From an uncultured Bacteroidia bacterium (GTDB lineage Bacteria; Bacteroidota; Bacteroidia; Bacteroidales; Prolixibacteraceae), in NCBI GenBank assembly GCA_903859795.1, contig CAIOOC010000219.1, positions 1-13,855 of the forward strand: a DNA stretch of 13,855 nucleotides. The letters run 5' to 3'. A model generated the notes under the pieces. It was not told the origin of the DNA, did not search any database, and was given only the letters and a program-made list of their open reading frames with translations. A program made the translations under genes and the position numbers. Below are positions 1-6,874 of this stretch, one piece after another. The number at the start of each line of letters is the position of its first letter. Positions within the stretch are counted from its first letter, which is position 1.

Positions 1-584
1 CTGGCAAGTATTTTATTAATTAAAATCTCGTTTTCACTGACTCTGCCTGCAGCATCGTTTGTAATGGCGGCATGAAAATCCTTAAGCCGTGATATTCCGT
101 TATGAAAATTGGGAATCGTCTCGATCAGCTTATCCCCGGGCAAATCGGATAGCTGCTGTTGGAAATGGCCGAATGCGCGCGCCGCACTATATGCCTGTTC
201 AGGTCTTTGGATATTCTCAACAACTCGACAGTCCGAAATAAAAATAAACAACGTCCAGAAATTTCCCTGATCGTCATTTACATATAATTGTCCATTTTTT
301 GCAGGTATGTATGTCATCACTTTACGGTCCACTTCCTTGACACCTGCTGTTAAAAGTTGTTCTCTGATATGATTGGTCGCGATCATGATATTATTCATCA
401 TCCCGGGTACATCCTTGAAAATCTTGTGATTCTTACGCTGGAGCATGTAGTCTGGCGCGTCAGCCGGAGTTGTTTTAACCAGGTAAGTATCGTTAATGTG
501 GCCAGTCCCATATGCCGCTATTTCACTAATATTCAAATTAATATCAAATTCAGAGACTAGTTTGGAAAACAATGGATTATTCAT
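1..584 (-). CDS. Partial APH-fold sugar kinase (N-acetylhexosamine 1-kinase-like), C-terminus beyond left edge
   Basis: The minus strand is open from an ATG at 584 to the window edge, giving 194 codons plus two bases of an incomplete gene. The visible product begins MNNPLFSKLVSEFDI, then has an AAYGTGHINDTYLV stretch at about residues 23-36. This is the glycine-rich, GHIN/HxT-type nucleotide loop of the aminoglycoside-phosphotransferase-fold family that includes bifidobacterial N-acetylhexosamine 1-kinase and the Bacteroidota proteins often annotated as MdsC or mucin-desulfating operon proteins. A YMLQRKNHKIFKD segment (about 46-58) would be the lysine-bearing beta strand, and FWTLFIFISDCRVVE (about 108-122) the hinge region. 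The catalytic HxD...N loop lies outside the window, so activity cannot be judged. The gene follows the nucleotidyltransferase stop by 49 bases on the same strand, so the two are probably co-transcribed, with sugar 1-phosphate as the plausible shared intermediate. The family call rests on motif recall; the sugar substrate is inferred. Confidence 0.75.
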   Translation of the reverse strand, partial: MNNPLFSKLVSEFDINLNISEIAAYGTGHINDTYLVKTTPADAPDYMLQRKNHKIFKDVPGMMNNIMIATNHIREQLLTAGVKEVDRKVMTYIPAKNGQLYVNDDQGNFWTLFIFISDCRVVENIQRPEQAYSAARAFGHFQQQLSDLPGDKLIETIPNFHNGISRLKDFHAAITNDAAGRVSENEILINKILA

Positions 585-633
585 AATTGTAGGTGTTAAA
601 GTCGATTTTATTAGTTAACTTAAATGTTACCAC

Positions 634-1533
634 TTAGCTCCATAGATGCTGAGGATACTCACCAGATTCGATGAGTTCCTTAATACGTTGCTGTACAAAA
701 GGTTTGTCCTCCCGGTAGGTTACCCCAAACCATGGTGAATCACATTTCAGAACTTTTGTCCGGATTGTCCCGTTAATAATATTATCATTGATTAACAGAG
801 GTATAAAATATTCAGATTTTAACTCCTTGCCGTGTTCGCTAAGAAATTCCGAAAATCCCTCGTTCAAATATTTAAAGACATTAGGTTTAAGACCCCAAAA
901 GTTCATGGAAACAGGGGTACTCTCTTCCAATTTGAAACGGTCGTCATTTTCGTAGTAAAAAACGCCATCTTCATCTCTTTTGATTTTGGTCCGCTCCACG
1001 ATTGTGGTAAGATTTCCCTCGTTGTCTGTATTGCAAACGCCACGCGAAACAGTTCCAAATTCCGATAGTGTATTTGACAGGTTATATCCAACCATTGAAT
1101 ATTCGTTTTCATCGGTCGAAGAGCACAAAAAATCTGCCATTACACGGTATGCTTTATTCCCGTAAAAATCATCTGCATTGATAACTGCCATAGGTTCATT
1201 AACAGCTGATTCAGCCATCATTGTCGCGTGAGCAGTACCCCAGGGTTTTTCCCGTTCTGGATTTAAAACCGAGCCGGCAGGTATTTTATCGAGTGACTGG
1301 TATACGTAATCCACTTTAATGCGATCTTTTAGTTTAGGTTCAAATCTTGCCTTAAAATCCTCAGCAAAATCGGTGCGAATAACGAATACGACTTTCCCAA
1401 ATCCACCTCTTATTGCATCGTAGAGTGAATAATCGATAATTGCTTCCCCGTTGGGGCCAACTTCATCGAGTTGTTTTAAACCGCCATAGCGACTTCCCAT
1501 TCCGGCAGCAAGAATTATTAAAGTTGGTTTCAT
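634..1533 (-). CDS. Sugar-phosphate nucleotidyltransferase (NTP_transferase family)
   Basis: This 299-residue protein should transfer a nucleotidyl group from an NTP to a sugar 1-phosphate in the cytoplasm. The N-terminus carries the Rossmann-like signature ILAAGMGSRYGGLKQLDEVG (residues 7-26), which stands in for the usual GxGTRLxPLTxxxPK loop; K20 is the likely catalytic lysine. A GTAHA motif at residues 99-103 fits base recognition, and VINADDFYG (117-125) supplies the metal-binding aspartates. The length suits a stand-alone pyrophosphorylase with no added hexapeptide-repeat domain. The start at 1533 places the signature directly at the N-terminus, as expected; no Shine-Dalgarno sequence is visible. 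It is the first gene of a minus-strand pair with the partial kinase and is divergent from an FHS transporter, so it likely activates the kinase product. The YGGLKQ variant is common in an uncharacterised Bacteroidota subfamily, and nucleotide and sugar specificity cannot be read from the sequence. Confidence 0.88.
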   Translation of the reverse strand: MKPTLIILAAGMGSRYGGLKQLDEVGPNGEAIIDYSLYDAIRGGFGKVVFVIRTDFAEDFKARFEPKLKDRIKVDYVYQSLDKIPAGSVLNPEREKPWGTAHATMMAESAVNEPMAVINADDFYGNKAYRVMADFLCSSTDENEYSMVGYNLSNTLSEFGTVSRGVCNTDNEGNLTTIVERTKIKRDEDGVFYYENDDRFKLEESTPVSMNFWGLKPNVFKYLNEGFSEFLSEHGKELKSEYFIPLLINDNIINGTIRTKVLKCDSPWFGVTYREDKPFVQQRIKELIESGEYPQHLWS

Positions 1534-1615
1534 GCGAGTTATAATTGTTTTAATGCATATTCATATGATATTCGAATCTTATCCAAAAGTTTTTAATCCA
1601 TTGGTTGAGGGCAGA

Positions 1616-1646
1616 CAAAAATATTTAAATTTACCTATTAAACAAA
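1616..1646 (-). promoter_or_regulatory. Candidate Bacteroidota promoter for the nucleotidyltransferase-kinase operon
   Basis: Read on the minus strand, TTTG at 1646-1643 is followed after 19 bases by TATTTTTG at 1623-1616. This fits the Bacteroidota sigma-ABfr pattern TTTG...TAnnTTTG with near-ideal spacing. Transcription would start near 1609, leaving a leader of about 75 bases before the ATG at 1533. AT-rich DNA yields chance matches, but having both boxes at the right spacing makes this the best promoter in the window. Confidence 0.55.
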
Positions 1647-1728
1647 AGTAATTTTGAAGAGCTGGGATATGTAAAACGCTAATATTGCTGCTCACAATTA
1701 AGTAACCGGAAAGATAAATATAAATTGT

Positions 1729-1736
1729 TATTTTTG
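1729..1736 (+). promoter_or_regulatory. Candidate -7 element for the FHS transporter gene
   Basis: TATTTTTG matches the Bacteroidota -7 consensus TAnnTTTG and lies about 43 bases ahead of the ATG at 1780. No TTTG or TTG is seen at the expected -33 distance, so this is a half-match only. It is the same octamer as the minus-strand -7 box at 1616-1623 that serves the divergent operon. Confidence 0.3.
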
Positions 1737-1779
1737 ACCCTGATCCAAATCATCTTTCATTTATAAAAACCAATATCAG

Positions 1780-3030
1780 ATGTCAAAAGCACAGGAAACT
1801 TTTAAATCAGGGGGAAGCTATTTCCTGCCGTTGGCAATTGTCGGGATTCTATTTTTTGTTATTGGTTTCGGAATTGGAATCAGTGGTATTTTGATTCCCT
1901 TTTTACAAAAAGCATTCGCACTTACCACTTCTCAGTCATACCTTGTTACCGCCGCAATTTTTTCGGCATTTGTGATCTTTGGTGCGCCTGCTGGTATCCT
2001 GGTCAAAAAAGTTGGATATAAAACTACAATGTTGATTGCATTTTTTGTAATGGCGTTTGGAATGGTGTTATTTGTTCCGTCAGCCCATTATCAAAGTTTC
2101 CCGTTTTTTCTTTTAGCACTATTTATCGGGGGGATCGGGAATACAATTCTCCAGGCGGCAGTAAACCCATATGTTACAATTATTGGGCCGAAGGAGAGTG
2201 CAGCCATGAGGATATGTCTTATGGGAATTATGAACAAAGCCGCATGGTGGATTGGTCCCCTTTTCCTGGGGATATTTCTGGATATAAATAATGCAAAACT
2301 CGATGATATAACCTTCCCGTTTTACCTTGTTGCCGCAATATTAGCCGGATTAGGAATATTCATTTACTTCGCTCCGCTTCCTGAGGTCAAGGCAGAGGGA
2401 GAGGATGAAGCTGAAGAAAAGACACTATCACCAATTACAGGAAATAAAACCGGCATTATGCAATTTCCTCATTTACTGATGGGTGTATTAGCTTTATTCA
2501 TGTATGTCGGAGTCGAAACATTGCCAATGGCATCGATACTTGATTATGTCAGATCGGTATATCCTGATGCTGACCTCACTGGGTATTCAAAGTTTGTCCC
2601 AATTGGATTAATGGTTGGATATCTTTTCGGAGTGTTCACAATTCCAAAAATAATCTCACAGACAACAGCACTCAAAAGTGTAACCATCCTCGGTTTCGTG
2701 GCTTCTCTGTGTCTGATCTTTATGCCCGGGAAAATCGGCATTTATTGCCTGGCAGTAATCGGATTTGCCAATTCATTGATTTGGCCATCCATCTGGCCAC
2801 TTGCAATTGCTGATTTGGGTAAATTTACCAAAACAGGAGCCTCGTTCCTAGTAATGGGTATTGTAGGCGGCGGAGTAATACCTTTCATCTTCGGTATTCT
2901 GGTTGACAGTTTTAAAGGGGCAAATACTTTGGTGACTACTGCTAACTTCCAATCAGCTTACTGGATTTTTATCCCATGCTACCTCTTTATTCTCTATTTT
3001 GCAGTGGCAGGCCATAAAATAAGAAGATAA
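1780..3030 (+). CDS. FHS-family sugar MFS transporter (glucose/galactose/fucose permease-like)
   Basis: This 416-residue integral inner-membrane protein probably imports a sugar by proton (or cation) symport. It has about twelve hydrophobic segments. The first half carries the MFS motif-A-like loop AGILVKKVGYK (71-81) and the FHS hallmark AAVNPYVTIIGP (126-137). The halves are joined by an acidic cytoplasmic loop, PEVKAEGEDEAEEK (201-214). The second half opens with MYVGVETLPMASILDYVR (241-258), which corresponds to the FHS segment usually reading LYVGxE. Length is normal for the family. The start puts a short polar tail before TM1; there is no Shine-Dalgarno sequence. It is divergent from the kinase/nucleotidyltransferase operon, which suggests it supplies their substrate. 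Fucose, glucose/galactose and N-acetylglucosamine transporters all fall in this family, so specificity is unresolved. Confidence 0.88.
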   Translation: MSKAQETFKSGGSYFLPLAIVGILFFVIGFGIGISGILIPFLQKAFALTTSQSYLVTAAIFSAFVIFGAPAGILVKKVGYKTTMLIAFFVMAFGMVLFVPSAHYQSFPFFLLALFIGGIGNTILQAAVNPYVTIIGPKESAAMRICLMGIMNKAAWWIGPLFLGIFLDINNAKLDDITFPFYLVAAILAGLGIFIYFAPLPEVKAEGEDEAEEKTLSPITGNKTGIMQFPHLLMGVLALFMYVGVETLPMASILDYVRSVYPDADLTGYSKFVPIGLMVGYLFGVFTIPKIISQTTALKSVTILGFVASLCLIFMPGKIGIYCLAVIGFANSLIWPSIWPLAIADLGKFTKTGASFLVMGIVGGGVIPFIFGILVDSFKGANTLVTTANFQSAYWIFIPCYLFILYFAVAGHKIRR

Positions 3031-3073
3031 TCAGACTATTTGGCAATTCGGTGGTTTGACAACCCGGCAATCA

Positions 3074-3098
3074 GACAATTGTTTTGGGAAAATTTGTC
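3074..3098 (+). terminator. Weak hairpin after the FHS transporter gene
   Basis: GACAA at 3074-3078 can pair with TTGTC at 3094-3098, with an inner TTTT/AAAA stem around a GGG loop. The helix is AT-rich, bulged and has no following T tract, and it begins 44 bases past the stop. It is listed only because it is one of two inverted repeats in this convergent intergenic region; it may be chance. Confidence 0.2.
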
Positions 3099-3138
3099 AA
3101 TATTCCATAATCTCAAATTGAAGTAGTCACATTCGCTA

Positions 3139-3180
3139 AAAATACAAAGTCACGCAGTGTTCGGTTAAACTTTGCATTTT
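3139..3180. terminator. Possible bidirectional terminator between convergent genes
   Basis: AAAATACAAAGT (3139-3150) and ACTTTGCATTTT (3169-3180) pair over 12 positions with a single A/C mismatch, enclosing an 18-base loop. The outer pairs are A's facing T's, so each strand ends in a short T run, as expected of a terminator that works in both directions. It lies between the ends of the transporter (3030) and the carbonic anhydrase-like gene (3272), which converge. The stem has few GC pairs and the loop is long, so confidence is limited. Confidence 0.35.
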
Positions 3181-3271
3181 GTATAATTATTCATTTCGTG
3201 CAATTTAGAATGTATAATAATTACAAATGGGAATTTCCAGTTAAATCAAGGTATTTCAATTATTTATATCA

Positions 3272-3793
3272 CTATTCGGTATCCTTATACCATCCCGCAT
3301 ACATATGATAGTTATTGGCAATCCGGTTTATTTCACCTTCGAGTAGTTGCGGGCTGATATCTTTTATCTTGCGTGCCGGGGAACCGGCGTATACTGCTCC
3401 CGATTCGACAATCATACCTTTTGTTACAACTGCCCCGGCAGCAATGATGGTATCGCTGTGAATAATGGCATCATCGAGTATTACAGAATTAATTCCAATC
3501 AACACGTTATTGTGAATTGTACAGCCGTGAACAACGGCCCCATGTGCGATGGTTACATTATCTCCGATGGTAGTGGGCGACTTCAGGTATGTAGCATGAA
3601 TAACCGCATTATCCTGGATATTCACATTATTTCCTATTTTTATAAAGTTTACATCACCCCGAAGAATGGCACCATACCAGATACTGCAACCTTCTCCCAG
3701 TGTTGTATCTCCAATAATTACTGCTGTTTCTGAAAGCCAGCAATCCTGACCAAAAACCGGAGTTTTTCCGCGAAGTGATTTTATTATAGCCAT
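3272..3793 (-). CDS. Gamma carbonic anhydrase family protein (left-handed beta-helix)
   Basis: This 173-residue cytoplasmic protein has the hexapeptide-repeat pattern of a left-handed parallel beta-helix (about residues 10-140), followed by a C-terminal helix. It belongs to the YrdA/PaaY/CamH-type gamma carbonic anhydrases, which form trimers with zinc or iron at subunit interfaces. The three expected histidine ligands are visible: H66 (AVIHAT), H84 (IAHGA) and H89 (VVHGC), with the typical five-residue spacing of the last two. The conserved RGD (45-47) and the AGSPARKIK end of the helix (136-144) are also present. The acidic proton-shuttle loop of archaeal Cam is absent, as in most bacterial homologues, so carbonic anhydrase activity is likely but not certain. 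It is transcribed away from korA across 109 bases. CO2/bicarbonate interconversion would fit beside a CO2-producing or CO2-fixing oxidoreductase. Confidence 0.9.
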   Translation of the reverse strand: MAIIKSLRGKTPVFGQDCWLSETAVIIGDTTLGEGCSIWYGAILRGDVNFIKIGNNVNIQDNAVIHATYLKSPTTIGDNVTIAHGAVVHGCTIHNNVLIGINSVILDDAIIHSDTIIAAGAVVTKGMIVESGAVYAGSPARKIKDISPQLLEGEINRIANNYHMYAGWYKDTE

Positions 3794-3808
3794 TCGATTA
3801 AAAATGTT

Positions 3809-3816
3809 TAAGTTTG
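3809..3816 (+). promoter_or_regulatory. Candidate -7 element for korAB
   Basis: TAAGTTTG matches TAnnTTTG on the plus strand and would give a leader of about 80 bases before the korA ATG at 3903. No -33 TTG is visible at the expected distance. It lies 5 bases from an opposing -7-like box for the divergent gene. Confidence 0.3.
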
Positions 3817-3821
3817 TACTC

Positions 3822-3829
3822 CAAAAATA
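3822..3829 (-). promoter_or_regulatory. Candidate -7 element for the gamma carbonic anhydrase-like gene
   Basis: The minus strand reads TATTTTTG here, a full match to TAnnTTTG, 28 bases upstream of the ATG at 3793. That implies a short leader of about 20 bases. No -33 box is seen at 19-base spacing, so support is partial. Confidence 0.35.
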
Positions 3830-3902
3830 AGTGTCTCCAAAATTACTATTAAGCGCGTAATAATTCAGAATAAAAAAGGGTATAAATTATTATTTTATTT
3901 TT

Positions 3903-5741
3903 ATGATTGGTACAAAAATCATTGAACTGGAAGAAGTAGCAATCCGGTTTTCGGGAGACTCCGGCGATGGAATGCAGCTGACCGGAGCACTTTTTTCAGA
4001 TACTTCGGCATTATTTGGGAATGATATCTCCACATTTCCCGATTATCCGTCAGAGATAAGGGCACCTCAGGGGACCATTGGAGGAATTTCAGGATTTCAG
4101 GTTCAATTCGGAAAAGGGAGAATAACCACTCCCGGCGATTTTGCCCATGTACTTGTAGCAATGAATCCTGCTGCTGTGAAGGCAAATGCCAATTTTATGC
4201 GCCCGGGCGGAACGATTTTTTACGATGTTGACAGTTTTACCCAAAAGAATTTTGACAAGGCAAAGCTAAAAACCAATGATCCGTTTGAAGAATGCAATCT
4301 TCAGGACTATATCAAGGTGGCTGTGCCAATAACCTCCATGACTCGCGAGGCGCTGAAAGATCTTGACATTGATAACAAGAGCATTCTTCGAAGCAAGAAT
4401 ATGTTTGCTCTGGGTCTGATTTGCTGGGTTTTCAGCAGACCCCTCGAATATATTGAGAATTTTATCAAGCGTAAGTTTGCCAAAAGCCCTGTGGTGGTTG
4501 AGACAAATCTCAGAGTTTTGCACGCAGGCTGGAATTATGGTAACACACTCGAGCATGTGACCCCACAATACGTCGTTCATCCGGCCGAAATTGAAAAGGG
4601 GACATACAGAAATATAAATGGGAATCTGGCCACCGCCTGGGGACTACTGGCTGCCTCTCAAAAAGCAGGGCTCGATTTATTCATTGGCTCCTACCCCATT
4701 ACTCCCGCAACTGAGATTCTGCAGGCCCTGGCCGACAGAAAAGATCTTGGGGTTAAAAGTTTCCAGGCTGAAGATGAAATAGCCGGAATCTGTACCGCCA
4801 TCGGTGCTTCATTTGCTGGGAAAATGGCTGTAACGACAACTTCAGGTCCTGGGTTTGCACTTAAATCCGAAGCTTTGGGCCTGAGTGTAATGGCTGAATT
4901 ACCACTTGTTGTTGTCAATGTGCAACGTGGTGGACCATCGACCGGTCTTCCGACAAAAACAGAGCAATCTGACCTGCTTCAGACATTATACGGCCGAAAC
5001 GGAGAAAGTCCGCTTGTCGTTATTGCGGCATCAACTCCTTCGGACTGTTTTCATTATGCCTATACAGCTGCAAAAATAGCGCTCGAACGGATGGTTCCCG
5101 TTGTTCTTCTGACTGACGGATTTTTGGGAAATGGTTCAGAACCCTGGAAAATTCCGTCGTTCAACGAATTACCATCCATTACACCACGGATAGCTACTGA
5201 CCCGGCCACATTTAAACCATATTCCCGCGACGAAAAAACACTGGCTCGCGAATGGGCTTTCCCGGGTATGGATGGATACCAGCATCGTATTGGAGGACTT
5301 GAAAAAGATGCTGCAGGTAACGTTAGCCACGATCCGATGAATCACCAGAGAATGACCGATATCCGTGAAGCTAAAGTTAACCGGGTTGTTGAAATGATCC
5401 CGGACATCGAAGTTGATGGGGACCAAGAAGGCGATTTATTGATTGTTGGATGGGGTGGCACATTCGGTTATATGGACGGAGCAGTAAGGGATCTGCAAAG
5501 CAAAGGGAAAAAAGTCGGGTTAGCTCATTTTAACTATATCAGACCGCTTCCGGCGAATACTGCAGCTGTCTTTGCCAGGTTCAAGAAAATTGTTGTATGC
5601 GAATTGAATCTTGGTCAGTTTGCCGCATATCTGAGGGATAAGGTGCAAGGTTTTACCTATCATCAATATAATAAGGTACAGGGTTTACCCTTTACTGTAA
5701 AGGAATTAGTCGAAAATTTTGAAACACTTCTGGAGGAATAA
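3903..5741 (+). CDS. korA: 2-oxoglutarate (2-oxoacid):ferredoxin oxidoreductase, fused gamma/alpha subunit
   Basis: This 612-residue subunit works with KorB to convert a 2-oxoacid plus CoA to acyl-CoA and CO2, with ferredoxin as electron acceptor; the reaction can run in reverse for CO2 fixation. The gamma domain comes first (about 10-200), opening with RFSGDSGDGMQLTG (15-28). The pyrimidine-binding alpha domain follows (about 240-420), with SYPITPATE (263-271), QAEDE (288-292), TSGPGFALKSEA (313-324) and QRGGPSTGLPTKTEQSD (341-357). The transketolase-C-like domain (about 505-605) includes LIVGWGGTFG (513-522). The gamma-alpha order in one chain and the length match two-subunit KorAB enzymes. 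The ATG at 3903 puts the SGDSGDG motif where homologues have it; no Shine-Dalgarno sequence is seen. 2-oxoglutarate is the usual substrate of this Bacteroidota subfamily, but related 2-oxoacids cannot be excluded from sequence alone. Confidence 0.93.
   Translation: MIGTKIIELEEVAIRFSGDSGDGMQLTGALFSDTSALFGNDISTFPDYPSEIRAPQGTIGGISGFQVQFGKGRITTPGDFAHVLVAMNPAAVKANANFMRPGGTIFYDVDSFTQKNFDKAKLKTNDPFEECNLQDYIKVAVPITSMTREALKDLDIDNKSILRSKNMFALGLICWVFSRPLEYIENFIKRKFAKSPVVVETNLRVLHAGWNYGNTLEHVTPQYVVHPAEIEKGTYRNINGNLATAWGLLAASQKAGLDLFIGSYPITPATEILQALADRKDLGVKSFQAEDEIAGICTAIGASFAGKMAVTTTSGPGFALKSEALGLSVMAELPLVVVNVQRGGPSTGLPTKTEQSDLLQTLYGRNGESPLVVIAASTPSDCFHYAYTAAKIALERMVPVVLLTDGFLGNGSEPWKIPSFNELPSITPRIATDPATFKPYSRDEKTLAREWAFPGMDGYQHRIGGLEKDAAGNVSHDPMNHQRMTDIREAKVNRVVEMIPDIEVDGDQEGDLLIVGWGGTFGYMDGAVRDLQSKGKKVGLAHFNYIRPLPANTAAVFARFKKIVVCELNLGQFAAYLRDKVQGFTYHQYNKVQGLPFTVKELVENFETLLEE
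5732..5736 (+). promoter_or_regulatory. Shine-Dalgarno sequence of korB inside the korA 3' end
   Basis: GGAGG lies 7 bases ahead of the korB ATG (5744) and overlaps the last korA codons. Other genes in this window lack such a site, so korB probably recruits ribosomes independently as well as by coupling from korA. It supports the 5744 start. Confidence 0.6.
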
Positions 5742-5743
5742 AA

Positions 5744-6760
5744 ATGGAAGGAATATTAGAATATACTTTAAAAGATTTTAAAAGCGAAAATGAAGTTCGT
5801 TGGTGTCCGGGGTGTGGTGACCATGCAGTGTTGAACTCGATTCAAAAAGCAATGGCTAACCTTGGAGTCAGGCAGGAAGATTTTGCTGTTATTTCGGGTA
5901 TCGGCTGTTCCTCAAGATTCCCTTACTATATGAGTACTTATGGTTTTCATACGATCCACGGACGTGCTGCGGCTGTAGCTTCTGGTGTAAAATGTGCAAA
6001 TCCCAAACTTTGTGTCTGGGAAATCACCGGCGACGGCGATGCTTTGGCCATTGGCGGAAATCATTTTATCCATTGTATCCGCAGAAACATTGACCTTAAT
6101 ATTATCCTGTTCAACAATAAAATTTACGGCCTTACCAAGGGGCAGTATTCGCCGACCTCCGATCGGGGTGCAATTACAAAGACCTCTCCGCAGGGGACAA
6201 TCGAAAGCCCTTTTATTCCCGGGCAATTGATTCTGGGTGCCGGAGGAACATTTTTTGCGCGGGCAGTCGATAATAATATCAAACATTCTCAGGAAGTATT
6301 TGAGGAGGCGGCAAAACATCAGGGAACTTCTGTTGTGGAAGTTTTACAAAATTGTGTGATCTTTAATGACGGTATTCATTCTGAAATCTCAGATCCTAAA
6401 ATGAGGGAAGAGCGTCAGATCTTTCTTAAACATGGCGAACCCATGATTTTTGGAAACAACAAGGATAAAGGACTGGTTATAGGTAAATCAGGTCTGATGG
6501 TTGCCACTATCGGACAGAACAGTATCACACTCGATGACATTCTCATTCATGATGTTACAGAGCCCAACGGTTATATCCACCAACAGCTTATTGGAATGAA
6601 ATTACCCGACTTCCCTGTCGCGATGGGCGTTATACGTGCAGTTGAAGCACCAGTTTATGACCAGATGATGGAAGAGCAGATTGAAACAGTGAAATCAAAA
6701 GCAAAGATAAAATCAATTGACGACCTGCTCCGCAGCGGCAATACCTGGGTTGTGGAATAA
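5744..6760 (+). CDS. korB: 2-oxoglutarate (2-oxoacid):ferredoxin oxidoreductase, beta subunit (TPP and [4Fe-4S])
   Basis: This 338-residue subunit binds thiamine diphosphate and one iron-sulfur cluster. Four cysteines suit the cluster of two-subunit enzymes: C21 and C24 in RWCPGCGDH, C55 in GIGCSSRFP, and C203 in LQNCVIFNDG. The TPP/Mg motif is GDGDALAIGGNH (95-106), ending with FNNKIYGLTKGQYSPT (122-137). Residues about 205-330 form the C-terminal region, with EISDPKMREERQIFLKHGEPMIFG-type sequence spanning about 213-236 as in KorB homologues. It begins two bases after the korA stop and has its own GGAGG. No ferredoxin-like delta subunit gene lies alongside, so electrons would pass from the internal cluster to free ferredoxin. 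A strong hairpin closes the operon directly downstream. Confidence 0.93.
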   Translation: MEGILEYTLKDFKSENEVRWCPGCGDHAVLNSIQKAMANLGVRQEDFAVISGIGCSSRFPYYMSTYGFHTIHGRAAAVASGVKCANPKLCVWEITGDGDALAIGGNHFIHCIRRNIDLNIILFNNKIYGLTKGQYSPTSDRGAITKTSPQGTIESPFIPGQLILGAGGTFFARAVDNNIKHSQEVFEEAAKHQGTSVVEVLQNCVIFNDGIHSEISDPKMREERQIFLKHGEPMIFGNNKDKGLVIGKSGLMVATIGQNSITLDDILIHDVTEPNGYIHQQLIGMKLPDFPVAMGVIRAVEAPVYDQMMEEQIETVKSKAKIKSIDDLLRSGNTWVVE

Positions 6761-6780
6761 TTATTAAAAATCATATTGGG

Positions 6781-6801
6781 AAAGGGGCTTCGGCCCCTTT
6801 T
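6781..6801 (+). terminator. Rho-independent terminator of korAB with UUCG tetraloop
   Basis: AAAGGGGC (6781-6788) and GCCCCTTT (6793-6800) form a perfect 8-bp stem closed by TTCG (6789-6792), an exceptionally stable tetraloop. One more T follows, giving a TTTT run that overlaps the stem's right arm. It sits 20 bases after the korB stop and separates korAB from the downstream gene. Confidence 0.75.
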
Positions 6802-6847
6802 CTGCGTTAATCTGATTTTTTAATTAACTTTATAGGGTTAAGATCAG

Positions 6848-6874
6848 ATGGAAAAATCGTATGGAAAAATTTGA
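6848..6874 (+). other. Possible 8-codon upstream ORF overlapping the next gene's start
   Basis: ATG at 6848 opens MEKSYGKI followed by TGA at 6872-6874, in a frame different from the main start at 6861. The two starts share the same following bases (ATGGAAAAAT at 6848-6857 and 6861-6870), which looks like a 13-base duplication. It could be a mutational by-product or a short leader affecting initiation. There is no evidence of translation. Confidence 0.2.

Noticed and set aside
357..560. 67-codon plus-strand open frame near the left edge
   Set aside because: It is antisense to the partial kinase, whose translation is clearly family-like.
3180..3225. AT-rich inverted repeat TGTATAATTATT / AATAATTACA
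   Set aside because: The pairing is almost entirely A-T and bulged; it is too weak to call a terminator or repeat element.
3347..3733. 128-codon plus-strand open frame inside the gamma carbonic anhydrase gene
   Set aside because: It is antisense to a well-supported hexapeptide-repeat gene and its translation has no family character; it is a shadow of the real gene.
5912..6319. 135-codon minus-strand open frame inside korB
   Set aside because: It is the complement of conserved korB motifs, cysteine-rich by chance, with no recognisable domain.
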